IMG/VR virus record: IMGVR_UViG_3300031630_000019
Location: 1-29,278 of that record
Direction: 5' to 3' (one strand)
Length of the DNA: 29,278 nucleotides
Source of the DNA: a virus
The notes beneath the pieces were generated by a model. That model saw only the letters and a program-made list of their open reading frames with translations, was not told the DNA's origin and searched no databases. The translations under genes were made by a program, and so were the position numbers. Each line of letters starts with the position of its first letter. Within the stretch, counting starts at the first letter, position 1. Shown piece after piece: positions 7,027 through 15,339 of this stretch.

Positions 7027-8130
7027 ATGAAAACTAAAACATTAACTACTGAACAGGCATTGTATTGTGCTAACATATTTAATGATTACTTCGGTAAGTT
7101 TAGTCGTATAGATCAGTATATGAGAGATCAAAAACTATCTCAAATATCAGATGTACCGGCTGCATTACCTGGAATGGGTTTAGAGGGTGAAATATTTTCA
7201 AACTTTGATATGTCACCTAAAGATATGGACTTTGAAATATTAGAACCAGATAATGAGACGTATAATACATTATTAAATATGATTTCTTCTCATACTAATA
7301 TGTCAAGTGTACCTGGTAAAAATTTAAAGATTGCAATAAGAGAAAAGAATAGTGGTCAATGGGTAGGTTTTATAAGATGTGGTTCTCCTGTTATAAACAT
7401 GAAACCAAGAAACGAATTATTAACTCATGTACCAGAATTAGTAAGTTTCAATAAGACTTCTATTATGGGATTTGTTATAGTACCAACTCAACCTTTTGGT
7501 TTTAATTACCTAGGTGGTAAACTATTAGCAGCTATATGTTGTAGTCACACTATAAGAGAAAAATTAAATGACAAATATGGTATGAACTTATCATTGTTTG
7601 AAACTACAAGTTTATATGGTAATAGTAAATCATCAAGTCAATATGATGGCATGAAACCTTATTTAAGATACAAAGGTCTAACCGATAGTGACTTCATACC
7701 TTTGATACATGGCAAACCTTTCCATGACCTATCTGACTATGCTGAAAATTGCGTTGGTCAACTTGTTAAACAAGACGCTTCAAGTAGAAAATTAAAACAA
7801 ACACAAGCTATAATTGCTTTAGTTAAAAGATCATTATCAGGTAATGATTTAGAAACTTTTAATACAACTATAAGTAATGCAAAGAAACTAACTGAAAGAA
7901 AAAGATACTATGTTAGTGACTATGGTATTAAGAACTATCTAGATATAGTAAAAGATAACACTAAAGAAATAATCAAAGGTGAGAATTGGGATAAATTTGA
8001 ACTAAATAATATCATACAATGGTGGAAAAAGAAAGCAGAATCAAGATATAATAAACTAAAAGAAGATGGTAGATTAAGAAATGATTTAGAAATCTGGACA
8101 CCAGAGGCAGAAATAGACATTATCAGATAA
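7027..8130 (+). CDS. DUF4338 / DruA-like protein
   Basis: 367 aa. Residues about 110-215 resemble DUF4338, the domain of DruA from the Druantia defence locus: WVGFIRCGSPVINMKPRN, then FVIVPTQPFGFNYLGGKLLA, IREKLNDKYG and LFETTSLYG, ending in MKPYLRYKG. The biochemical activity of the domain is not known to me. Residues 1-100 and 260-367 are charged helical regions without recognised motifs. No other Druantia component is near; neighbours are replication genes, so a role in phage DNA metabolism or counter-defence is as likely as defence. It is driven by its own promoter with no 5' leader. Confidence 0.7.
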   Translation: MKTKTLTTEQALYCANIFNDYFGKFSRIDQYMRDQKLSQISDVPAALPGMGLEGEIFSNFDMSPKDMDFEILEPDNETYNTLLNMISSHTNMSSVPGKNLKIAIREKNSGQWVGFIRCGSPVINMKPRNELLTHVPELVSFNKTSIMGFVIVPTQPFGFNYLGGKLLAAICCSHTIREKLNDKYGMNLSLFETTSLYGNSKSSSQYDGMKPYLRYKGLTDSDFIPLIHGKPFHDLSDYAENCVGQLVKQDASSRKLKQTQAIIALVKRSLSGNDLETFNTTISNAKKLTERKRYYVSDYGIKNYLDIVKDNTKEIIKGENWDKFELNNIIQWWKKKAESRYNKLKEDGRLRNDLEIWTPEAEIDIIR

Positions 8131-8132
8131 TA

Positions 8133-8438
8133 ATGATGGCAATAGCAGAGACACACTATAACGAATTAAAAGAATATTGGGACTTCCAAAGGAAGAGAGA
8201 ATACAATTACGAACAACTATGTAATGTATGCGACAATATAGGTTCAAACTTTAGGTTTACCAATGGTAAAAATGGTGAAGAACTAAAAAATGATTTATGG
8301 AACAAAATACAACCGGACGAGTATGAAGAGCCGCCTAAAGATTGGGTTCCACAAGATGAGAAGTATAGACTATGGAACGAAGGAACACCAAAGAAATTTA
8401 AAGTGTCCTTTAAGAAAATGAAAACAGTACAAGCTTGA
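8133..8438 (+). CDS. Hypothetical protein, 101 aa
   Basis: Not recognised. A hydrophilic protein with a Trp/Tyr-rich, acidic middle (DEYEEPPKDWVPQDEKYRLW) and a basic tail (KKFKVSFKKMKTV). It starts 2 nt after the DUF4338-like gene, with two possible adjacent ATGs (8133, 8136), so it is probably co-expressed with it. The uvsX promoter -35 box overlaps its 3' end. No membrane segment or signal peptide. Confidence 0.7.
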   Translation: MMAIAETHYNELKEYWDFQRKREYNYEQLCNVCDNIGSNFRFTNGKNGEELKNDLWNKIQPDEYEEPPKDWVPQDEKYRLWNEGTPKKFKVSFKKMKTVQA

Positions 8439-8463
8439 CAATGTCTAAAAGATATGTTATAGT
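8435..8463 (+). promoter_or_regulatory. Sigma70-type promoter for uvsX
   Basis: -35 TTGACA (8435-8440), 17-nt spacer, -10 TATAGT (8458-8463). Start near 8470 gives a leader of about 23 nt with a strong AAGGAG before ATG 8493. A second TATAAT (8472-8477) follows, without a matching -35. It would transcribe uvsX, the small gene and gp41. Confidence 0.75.
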
Positions 8464-8492
8464 TAGTACATTATAATTAAGGAGATAATAAT

Positions 8493-9512
8493 ATGAGTGA
8501 TTTTTTAAAAGATATAATCAAAGAGAGTGGAAATGAGTATGCAGGTTTAGTAAGTGATGGTATGGATAGTGATGTATCAAGTTTCATTGACACAGGTTCT
8601 TATTCTTTTAATGCTCTACTATCTGGTAGTATCTATGGTGGATTACCAGCAAACAAAATTACAGCAATTGCCGGCGAGGCAGCAACAGGTAAAACATTTT
8701 TTGCATTAGGTATTGTACAGAATTTTTTAGATGTAAACAAAGACGCTGGTGTTATTTACTTTGAATCAGAAAGTGCCGTATCAAAAGACATGATTGAAAG
8801 TCGTGGCGTTGATGGTACTAGAATGGTCGTTGTACCAGTTGCTACAGTACAAGAATTTAGAGCTCAATCAATAAAAATTATTGACAAATATTTAGAACAA
8901 CCAGAGAAGACGAGAAAACCTTTGTTGTTTGTATTAGATAGTTTAGGTATGTTATCTACTACAAAAGAAATGGAAGACACAGCCGCTGGTAAAGAAACAA
9001 GAGACATGACAAGATCACAAATTGTTAAGTCAACTTTTAGAGTATTAACATTGAAACTAGGTAAAGCAGGTATTCCTATGATTATGACCAATCATACGTA
9101 TGATGTTATTGGTTCAATGTTCCCTCAAAAAGAAATGGGAGGTGGTTCAGGACTAAAATACGCTGCCTCATCAATCATCTATTTAAGTAAACGTAAAGAA
9201 AAAGAAGGTACGGAAGTAGTTGGTAATATTATACATTGTAAAAATTATAAGTCTAGATTGACAAAAGAAAACGCACAAATTGATGTTAAGTTAACCTATA
9301 AAAAAGGTCTTGATAAGCACTATGGTTTATTAGATATGGCAGAAGCAGCCGGTATCTTTACCAAAACTTCTACAAGATTTGAAACACCACAAGGTAAGGT
9401 GTTTGGTAAAACCATCAATGACGATCCAGAAAAGTATTTTACAAAGGAGATATTAACCAAAATAGATGAATACGCCAACAAAAAATTCAAATACGGATCA
9501 GACGAAGAATAA
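8493..9512 (+). CDS. uvsX: UvsX RecA-like recombinase
   Basis: Strand-exchange ATPase of T4-type recombination-dependent replication and repair, 339 aa. Walker A is GEAATGKT (61-68), Walker B LLFVLDS (144-150), with a RecA-type MTNHTYDV segment (about 199-206) and a [16 protein letters not shown] stretch corresponding to the DNA-binding loop region. The acidic C-terminus (FKYGSDEE) is typical of the group. A strong AAGGAG ribosome binding site defines the start. It is followed, with a 47-nt overlap, by a small gene and gp41, like the T4 uvsX-40-41 cluster. Confidence 0.95.
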   Translation: MSDFLKDIIKESGNEYAGLVSDGMDSDVSSFIDTGSYSFNALLSGSIYGGLPANKITAIAGEAATGKTFFALGIVQNFLDVNKDAGVIYFESESAVSKDMIESRGVDGTRMVVVPVATVQEFRAQSIKIIDKYLEQPEKTRKPLLFVLDSLGMLSTTKEMEDTAAGKETRDMTRSQIVKSTFRVLTLKLGKAGIPMIMTNHTYDVIGSMFPQKEMGGGSGLKYAASSIIYLSKRKEKEGTEVVGNIIHCKNYKSRLTKENAQIDVKLTYKKGLDKHYGLLDMAEAAGIFTKTSTRFETPQGKVFGKTINDDPEKYFTKEILTKIDEYANKKFKYGSDEE

Positions 9513-9789
9513 GAAGTACGTCTTTGCACAAAAGACTGGTGACGATTTTACGGCTATAAAGTTACTTGAAGATAAGTACAGAAATGTAATCTACAAGTAC
9601 GGTAAAGTTGCGTTTGCTAAAGACGAAAAGCCAGATGGCACATTGCCAATGAAGTTTGATTATGATATACTAACCAATCCAGAATCAAAAGACATTGAGA
9701 ACCAAGAGTTTATAGATTACATCGGTGACATATTGATAGAAGTAATGGAACAACAATTAAATAATGGAAAGGTAGAGTTCAGTGAATAA
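9466..9789 (+). CDS. Conserved small protein between uvsX and gp41
   Basis: 107 aa, acidic. The core [35 protein letters not shown] is followed by [13 protein letters not shown] and an acidic helix ([16 protein letters not shown]). A similar small gene lies between uvsX and gp41 in marine T4-like phages, the place of T4 gene 40, but I see no T4 gp40 signature. The only in-frame start codon is ATG 9466, which overlaps uvsX by 47 nt. Function unknown; position suggests a recombination or helicase accessory factor. Confidence 0.78.
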   Translation: MNTPTKNSNTDQTKNKKYVFAQKTGDDFTAIKLLEDKYRNVIYKYGKVAFAKDEKPDGTLPMKFDYDILTNPESKDIENQEFIDYIGDILIEVMEQQLNNGKVEFSE

Positions 9790-11149
9790 CGAAAGAATAG
9801 AAGTCACCATATTAAGAAACTTAATGTTTAACGAACTGTATATGCGAAAAGCAATACCGTTTTTAAAAGACATATACTTTTCTAAAAGAGAAGAATCAAT
9901 ATTGTTTTCAGAAATATATTCCTTTGTTGAGAAGTATCAGAATCTTCCTACTAAAGAAACTATTTTGGTTGAAATGGGTTACAGAAAAGATTTAAATGAT
10001 CAAGACGTTGCTGGTGTAAAAGATTTAGTGACACAGCTAAGTCCTGAAGATGTTGATTCAAAATGGCTTATAGATACTACAGAAAAGTTTTGTAAAGATA
10101 GAGCAGTACATAATGCCGTACTTGATGGTATTAAGATACTTGATGGTAAAGACAAAGAGAGACAATCGGAGGCGATACCAAGTATCTTGGCAGACGCCTT
10201 ATCAGTTTCATTTGATAACCATATCGGGCATGACTATCTTAACGACAGTGATGAAAGATTTAATTGGTATCATACAAAAGAAAAGAAGTATCAATTTGAT
10301 CTAGGTTACTTCAATAGAATTACAAAAGGTGGTGTACCAAGTAAGACTTTAAATATTGCTCTTGCAGGTACAGGTGTTGGTAAATCATTGTTCATGTGCC
10401 ACGTAGCTGCTAGTTTCTTAGCACAAGGATTAAATGTATTATATATTACTTTAGAAATGGCAGAGGAAAGAATTGCAGAAAGAATAGACGCTAACTTATT
10501 AGATGTTTCTATGGACGATCTACATGATATGCCAAAATCATTATATGAAGATAAGATAACAAAAATTAAAGATAAGACTAAAGGTCAATTAATTATAAAA
10601 GAATATCCTACAGCGTCTGCTCATAGTGGTCACTTTAGAAGTTTATTAAATGAACTGTCTTTAAAGAAAAGTTTTAAACCACAAGTGTTGTTTATTGATT
10701 ATCTAAACATTTGTTCTAGTAGTAGATTTAAAGGTGGTAATATATCATCGTATTTTTATATTAAGGCAATCGCTGAAGAATTAAGAGGACTTGCCGTAGA
10801 GTTTGATATGCCTATCTTTAGTGCAACTCAAACAACTAGAACAGGATTTGTTTCAACTGATATTGGTTTAGAAGATACATCTGAATCATTTGGTCTTCCA
10901 GCAACGGCAGACTTTATGTTTGCTTTGATGTCTAATGAAGAACTAGAGCAGTTAGGACAAATGAAAGTAAAACAATTAAAGAATAGGTACAACGATCCTT
11001 CTTTACATCGTTCTTTCATTATAGGTGTAGATAGAGCCAAGATGAAACTATATGATGTTGAAAACAATGCTCAAAACATTGTAGACAAAGGACCAGAACC
11101 TAAAAAAATAGATAACCCTTACGATAAATTTTCGGATTTTAAAGTATAA
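9782..11149 (+). CDS. 41: Replicative DNA helicase gp41 (DnaB-like)
   Basis: 455-aa hexameric 5'-3' helicase that unwinds the fork ahead of gp43 and pairs with primase gp61. The N-terminal domain (about 1-150) is followed by a RecA-like core with Walker A AGTGVGKS (195-202), a LYITLEMAEERIAERI segment and Walker B VLFIDYLNIC. An SATQTTR motif in the later part corresponds to the sensor/arginine-finger area. It starts at GTG 9782, overlapping the previous gene by 8 nt. Primase gp61 is not in the window. Length is close to T4 gp41 (475 aa). Confidence 0.95.
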   Translation: MNNERIEVTILRNLMFNELYMRKAIPFLKDIYFSKREESILFSEIYSFVEKYQNLPTKETILVEMGYRKDLNDQDVAGVKDLVTQLSPEDVDSKWLIDTTEKFCKDRAVHNAVLDGIKILDGKDKERQSEAIPSILADALSVSFDNHIGHDYLNDSDERFNWYHTKEKKYQFDLGYFNRITKGGVPSKTLNIALAGTGVGKSLFMCHVAASFLAQGLNVLYITLEMAEERIAERIDANLLDVSMDDLHDMPKSLYEDKITKIKDKTKGQLIIKEYPTASAHSGHFRSLLNELSLKKSFKPQVLFIDYLNICSSSRFKGGNISSYFYIKAIAEELRGLAVEFDMPIFSATQTTRTGFVSTDIGLEDTSESFGLPATADFMFALMSNEELEQLGQMKVKQLKNRYNDPSLHRSFIIGVDRAKMKLYDVENNAQNIVDKGPEPKKIDNPYDKFSDFKV

Positions 11150-11150
11150 T

Positions 11151-11414
11151 ATGGCTACACAAAAAGTAAGATTTAATAAAGAAGATAGAAGACCTAAAGC
11201 AAATAAAGATTACGATAAGTTATCTTATTCAAAGAAGATGGTTAAGAAAGGTCGTAAGATTATATGGCATGTTAAAGAGAAACCAACTAATAATATTATT
11301 GCACATTATTTTTTTGAAGAAGACGCAGATAAACTAGTTAAATTTCAAAACAAAAATAGAGTGTGGGAAATGAACGGTGGTGTTCCAAAGTTTCTATGGA
11401 TTAACAACATATAG
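11151..11414 (+). CDS. Hypothetical basic protein, 87 aa
   Basis: Follows gp41 after a single base. The N-terminal half is strongly basic (RRPKANKDYDKL, KKMVKKGRKIIWHVKEK), then an acidic patch EEDADKL and a C-terminal hydrophobic/aromatic segment (VPKFLWINNI). This may be a small nucleic-acid-binding protein, but no family is recognised. It ends the replication block; the following gap carries the late promoter. Confidence 0.75.
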   Translation: MATQKVRFNKEDRRPKANKDYDKLSYSKKMVKKGRKIIWHVKEKPTNNIIAHYFFEEDADKLVKFQNKNRVWEMNGGVPKFLWINNI

Positions 11415-11417
11415 TAC

Positions 11418-11446
11418 TTGCCATCTTCTTATAAATATGGTATAAG
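11418..11446 (+). promoter_or_regulatory. Overlapping late and sigma70-type promoter
   Basis: The T4 late octamer TATAAATA lies at 11430-11437. In the same 29 bases are -35 TTGCCA (11418-11423), a 17-nt spacer and -10 TATAAG (11441-11446), with 6 nt to ATG 11453. The late start would leave about 9 nt of leader with AAGAAAG; the sigma70 start would coincide with the ATG. Either one, or both at different times, could drive 11453. Confidence 0.65.
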
Positions 11447-11452
11447 AAAGTT

Positions 11453-12874
11453 ATGGCATACAATTTAGCAACACTATCAACATTGGTACAACACGTACCT
11501 TCAAAATTAAAAGGTGATTTTACATCTATATTAAAATTGATGGACGAGGGTGCTTACTATGGTGATGACGCTCCAGTAACTAAAAGTAAGAAGTACACAG
11601 TAAAGGTTACTCCTTCAAATTTTTATAAGATATGTGGTTTACTAATAAAGAAGTATGACGCAACCATTAAACAAGGTGCTAAAAAATCAGCAGACGTTGT
11701 AATACAAGAATTTAAGATTAGGTTTATAGAGACAGGTAAGAAATCAGTAGGTTCTCTGGACGCAACAGTTGTACAGAAACAAGAACTTGCCTCACTTTGG
11801 ATTATTCAAAGATCATTAAAAGATAAAAAGAAGTATACATGTCCTGAAGATATATCAAGAGACGTAAAGTATAAAGAACTAGTAGCAATATATCCAGATG
11901 TTATGGAAGATGGTTGGCTGGATAATTTTTATCAACAACAAAAGAAGATGTTAGAAGTTTTTTCTGGTGTAAACTTTACAGAATATAACAGAGACGGTGG
12001 TTTTATGACCTATATCTCCAACTTAATAAGAGACAAGTTTAAAATATCTAAAAAAGATAGTTGGAATCCTGCCGACATATGGTTAATCAGTAATGAAACT
12101 TCAGTAAGAAAAACTATTGATCAGGCCATGTCAGGCAAGTCTGTATCTATTTCAAAATTAAATGATGTGATGAAGATACTATATGCAAAAAATAAATTAG
12201 CAGGTGTATCATTAAAGAAAGTATCAGGTAACGTAGCAAGATTTGAAGAAGTAAATACTAAAAACGCATTAATGAAAGACGCCAAGTTTGTAATGAAGTT
12301 AGATAAATCGGTTATGAATATGAAAACTAAATCAGATAAAACATTATCGTCCTCTGATATGAGAATAGATATTAAATCTGCTAATGATGTATGCGAATTT
12401 CAGATCAGACAAAACGGAAAAGGCTTTCAACAGAATTTAAAATTTGATGGTAAGTTTAAAGGTGCTGGAGCTGCTCGTGTAGGTAAAGTACCGTTAGAGT
12501 TACTAACCAAATTACTAGCCGAGTATGGTGTAGGTAACAATGCTAGTAAGTTTTTTGTAAACAAACATCAAATGTATCCTAAAAGTTTAAAAGCTTTTGA
12601 TTTAGTAAAAGAGGTTTACCAAACTAGATTTAATTTTGTAAATACAAAGACGGAAACGGGTATAAAGAATAGTGATTTTACACCTAATATGATCAGATCG
12701 TTCAACTCGGCTGACTTAAAGAACGGTGTATCACACACAAAGTTAATGGAACTAGACTTTCTTTATTGTATTTACAAGATACCAGAAGCAAAAAGAAACA
12801 AAATGCTAACAGATATGGTGTACTTGGCAGAGAAAAGAGGGTCGCAATTTGGTCCATTTGGCAAGTTGTACTAG
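11453..12874 (+). CDS. Candidate PD-(D/E)XK nuclease-like protein, late gene
   Basis: 473 aa, no confident family. Three spaced elements look like a PD-(D/E)XK core: a helix with glutamate (VQKQELASLWII, E111), an aspartate after a proline-containing strand (WNPADIWLI, D208), and a lysine in a later strand (GVSLKK, 251-256, with serine in place of the usual D/E). The N-terminus (1-100) and C-terminal 200 aa are lysine-rich and could bind DNA. It lies behind a late promoter and before the ligase-like protein, so virion association is possible, but there is no capsid-targeting-type leader. The nuclease call is inference from motif spacing. Confidence 0.6.
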   Translation: MAYNLATLSTLVQHVPSKLKGDFTSILKLMDEGAYYGDDAPVTKSKKYTVKVTPSNFYKICGLLIKKYDATIKQGAKKSADVVIQEFKIRFIETGKKSVGSLDATVVQKQELASLWIIQRSLKDKKKYTCPEDISRDVKYKELVAIYPDVMEDGWLDNFYQQQKKMLEVFSGVNFTEYNRDGGFMTYISNLIRDKFKISKKDSWNPADIWLISNETSVRKTIDQAMSGKSVSISKLNDVMKILYAKNKLAGVSLKKVSGNVARFEEVNTKNALMKDAKFVMKLDKSVMNMKTKSDKTLSSSDMRIDIKSANDVCEFQIRQNGKGFQQNLKFDGKFKGAGAARVGKVPLELLTKLLAEYGVGNNASKFFVNKHQMYPKSLKAFDLVKEVYQTRFNFVNTKTETGIKNSDFTPNMIRSFNSADLKNGVSHTKLMELDFLYCIYKIPEAKRNKMLTDMVYLAEKRGSQFGPFGKLY

Positions 12875-12882
12875 TATAAATA
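12875..12882 (+). promoter_or_regulatory. T4-type late promoter (TATAAATA)
   Basis: Exact octamer just after the stop of the 473-aa gene, about 75 nt before ATG 12957. It would start a late transcript for the 12957-20869 series. GAGG follows at 12883-12886, ahead of a 15-codon ORF. Confidence 0.75.
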
Positions 12883-12897
12883 GAGGTAACAACAAAA

Positions 12898-12945
12898 ATG
12901 TTGTTTGAGTTATTAAATGAGATAGTGATTATAGTTATGGAATAA
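12898..12945 (+). CDS. Possible 15-aa leader peptide
   Basis: ATG to TAA frame reading MLFELLNEIVIIVME, preceded by GAGG 11 nt upstream and placed between the late promoter and the 12957 gene. It ends 11 nt before the next ATG, whose ribosome binding site AAGGAAA lies in the gap. It might couple translation or be chance. Weak evidence. Confidence 0.2.
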   Translation: MLFELLNEIVIIVME

Positions 12946-12956
12946 ATGAAGGAAAT

Positions 12957-14177
12957 ATGTTTAATTTTAAAGGTTTTATTACAAAAGAAAAGAACACACA
13001 TTTAGAACACCTAGAAGACGATATAATTAATAGGGGTTCAGTGGGTGGAGATAATGCTGTTAAGTTTCTAAAATCAATTAGAAATATGCTAGCAGGTTCA
13101 TCTGGTGGTAAAGTAAATATGTCTGTTAAGTGGGACGGTGCTCCCGCTATTGTAGCAGGTATTAATCCAGAAAATGGTAAATTCTTTGTTGGAACTAAAT
13201 CAGTATTCAACGCAACACCAAAAATCAATTATACTTCAGGCGATATATCTTCCAACCATTCAGGTCCGGTTGCAGAGAAATTGAATGTATGTTTAAGAGA
13301 ATTAAAAAAATTAAGAATAAGAGGTATCTACCAAGGAGATTTACTCTTTACAAATGATACAGTAACAAAAGTTATAGATGGTGAAAGTATGATTACGTTT
13401 ACACCAAACACTATTACATATGCTGTACCAGCCAACTCAACAATAGGTAAAAAAATTAGAAGAGCAAGAATAGGAATAGTATTTCATACTTACTATTCAG
13501 GCAAAACTATGAAATCATTAAATGCTGGTTTTGGTACTGTGTCGGGTAAATCAGGATCATCTTCTATATTTTTAGCAAGTGCTGGTTATACTGATACATC
13601 TGGTTCATCTACATTTACAAAGAGTGAACTATCTAGATTTGATAGTCTAATAAGAATGGCAGAGGGTTCTTTAAGTAAAGCTTCAACAATACTAAATGAA
13701 ATGTCAAGAAACAAAGACGCCTTATCTGTAGGGTATAGATTAAAATCTTTCTTCAATCACTATATAAGAAACACACAAGGTCATATGGCCAAAGTGAAAT
13801 CAATGCAAGGTATGTTTAGAGATTACTACAAGAACATATTACAGGCAGAGATAGACGCCAAGAAATCAGATAAAGGTAAACAAAAATATAAAGATATATT
13901 AGATACAAATTTAAAGTATATTGATAGAAATGAATCAGCATTGTATTTTGCAATCGCTAGTCATATCAGTTTACAAAATGCAAAGAACTTTTTAGTAAGT
14001 AAACTTTCGCAAGTACAAAACATAGGTCACTTCATAAGAACATCAACCGGTTACAGAGTAACTAATCCAGAGGGTTATGTTGCAGTAGATAGATCAGCAG
14101 GTGCAGTTAAACTTGTGGATAGACTAGAATTTAGTAGAGCCAACTTCACGATTAGTAAAGATTGGGTCAAAGGATAA
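12957..14177 (+). CDS. DUF6267-type protein with covalent nucleotidyltransferase (ligase) motifs
   Basis: 406 aa. Residues 1-11 (MFNFKGFITKE) are a capsid-targeting-like leader; THLEHLEDDII follows. The core carries motifs in the order of ATP-dependent ligases and capping enzymes: motif I SVKWDGAPA (K58, D60), a motif Ia-like FFVGTKSVF (76-84), a motif III-like GIYQGDLLFT (123-132), motif IV-like PEGYV (371-375) and motif V-like AVKLVDR (383-389). About 200 mostly helical residues separate motifs III and IV. I recognise the protein as a conserved T4-like phage family usually listed as a DUF (DUF6267, from memory). Ligase or nucleotidyltransferase activity is inference. It follows a late promoter with AAGGAAA before the ATG. 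Confidence 0.75.
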   Translation: MFNFKGFITKEKNTHLEHLEDDIINRGSVGGDNAVKFLKSIRNMLAGSSGGKVNMSVKWDGAPAIVAGINPENGKFFVGTKSVFNATPKINYTSGDISSNHSGPVAEKLNVCLRELKKLRIRGIYQGDLLFTNDTVTKVIDGESMITFTPNTITYAVPANSTIGKKIRRARIGIVFHTYYSGKTMKSLNAGFGTVSGKSGSSSIFLASAGYTDTSGSSTFTKSELSRFDSLIRMAEGSLSKASTILNEMSRNKDALSVGYRLKSFFNHYIRNTQGHMAKVKSMQGMFRDYYKNILQAEIDAKKSDKGKQKYKDILDTNLKYIDRNESALYFAIASHISLQNAKNFLVSKLSQVQNIGHFIRTSTGYRVTNPEGYVAVDRSAGAVKLVDRLEFSRANFTISKDWVKG

Positions 14178-14180
14178 ATA
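14173..14180 (+). promoter_or_regulatory. Near-consensus late promoter (GATAAATA)
   Basis: Seven of eight bases match TATAAATA, overlapping the stop of the previous gene and only 6 nt before ATG 14187, so a transcript from it would be almost leaderless. It could be a weak late promoter or chance. Confidence 0.3.
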
Positions 14181-14186
14181 TAAGCA

Positions 14187-14543
14187 ATGAAAACATACAA
14201 AGAATACGAAAACAAATTAGATCATATTGATAGCTTATGTGAAGATATGAAATATGACGACCTTGTAGTTGAAGAAATTGAACATCAAGGAAAGAAAGTA
14301 AAACTAAACAACCCTACTAGAACACCTAGTGGACCAGGTAAGTTTGCAGTGTACGTTAAGAACGATAAAGGTAATGTTGTCAAGGTAACTTTTGGTGATC
14401 CCAATATGGAAATCAAAAGAGACAGTGTAGCAAGACGTAAATCTTTCAGAGCAAGACACAACTGTGAAAATCCAGGTCCTAAATGGAAGGCAAGATATTG
14501 GTCATGTTATCAATGGAGAGCTGGTGCAAAGGTAGATAATTAA
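14187..14543 (+). CDS. Conserved phage protein with capsid-targeting-like leader
   Basis: 118 aa. It starts MKTYKEYENKLDHIDSLCED, very close to the T4 leader MKTYQEF, with an L-x-E site (SLCE, residues 16-19). The C-terminal domain (about 45-118) is a conserved phage module: GKFAVYVKNDKGNVVKVTFGDPNMEIKRD, then RRKSFRARHNCENPGPKWKARYWSC with invariant-looking Cys and Arg. Such modules occur in head-associated proteins of many myoviruses; the biochemical role is unknown. The domain is basic and could bind DNA or a metal through its cysteines. It sits between the ligase-like and SufE-like genes. Confidence 0.8.
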   Translation: MKTYKEYENKLDHIDSLCEDMKYDDLVVEEIEHQGKKVKLNNPTRTPSGPGKFAVYVKNDKGNVVKVTFGDPNMEIKRDSVARRKSFRARHNCENPGPKWKARYWSCYQWRAGAKVDN

Positions 14544-14556
14544 AAATGGAGATACT

Positions 14557-15339
14557 ATGTATATAAAAGGTGGAATGAAAAAACTTTCCAAGGCTATCGC
14601 CAAGTCAGCGAAAGAAGGATTTGATAAAGAGATAGCAAAAGCACAAGAAGAAGAAAATCAAATACAGGCAATGGAACGACAAGCGGCTGGTTTACCACCA
14701 ATTGATGAACCAGAAACGATGAAGTTTCCTACGCCAGAACCAAGTAAGGAACCACCAATAGAAGAAGTTCCTTATATAGAACCGGAGATTATAAGAGTGA
14801 ACGAAAATTATGACCCCTTAAAGGGAAATTTAACAATGGCTGAAAAATGCGAAGCATGGAAACATAACTTTGCTCAGTTAAATCCAAAAGAAAAGTTTAT
14901 GTATCTAATACAACAAAGTAAAGGTGTTGTTAAATTAGATGAGAAGACACAGAGAATACAAGGCTATAGAGTTTATGGTTGTGTAAGTCAGGTATGGGTA
15001 TTACCATCATTAAAAGGTGATAATATGATACTAGAAATGGACGCAGACTCACATGAAGCAAGAGGAGTTGTTTACATACTTAAAAACATTTTCTCAGGTC
15101 ATACACCAAAAGAAATCATTGAGTTTAATGTACATACTATTATGGACATTGGTTTTTTAGATGTTTTATCTATTGATAGAGTTGACGGTACTTATGCAAT
15201 TATACAAGCAATCAAAGCTTATGCAACAGACACACAACAAATAATAGATGAACAGTCTGGTATTGTTAATACAAAGAGTGTATATAAACCAGGTAACGCT
15301 ACTAACAAAGATTACTTCAAGGACTTTAAAGACGAATAA
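14557..15339 (+). CDS. SufE-like Fe-S assembly domain protein with N-terminal extension
   Basis: 260 aa. Residues about 92-195 match SufE, the sulfur acceptor that takes persulfide from the SufS cysteine desulfurase: MAEKCEAWKHNF, a helical region, then YRVYGCVSQVWVLP with the active-site Cys142, an acidic MDADSHEARG (161-170) and GHTPKEIIEF (181-190). SufE is about 140 aa; here a 90-residue Lys/Glu/Pro-rich N-terminal extension is added, and a C-terminal tail of about 60 aa. ATG 14557 has GGAG 5 nt upstream. The stop overlaps the kinase start (TAATG). The phage ferredoxin at 3191 is a possible beneficiary of cluster supply. Confidence 0.85.
   Translation: MYIKGGMKKLSKAIAKSAKEGFDKEIAKAQEEENQIQAMERQAAGLPPIDEPETMKFPTPEPSKEPPIEEVPYIEPEIIRVNENYDPLKGNLTMAEKCEAWKHNFAQLNPKEKFMYLIQQSKGVVKLDEKTQRIQGYRVYGCVSQVWVLPSLKGDNMILEMDADSHEARGVVYILKNIFSGHTPKEIIEFNVHTIMDIGFLDVLSIDRVDGTYAIIQAIKAYATDTQQIIDEQSGIVNTKSVYKPGNATNKDYFKDFKDE

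Noticed and set aside
7027-8438. A complete Druantia defence system
   Set aside because: Only a DruA-like domain protein is present; the helicase DruE and other components are absent and neighbours are replication genes.
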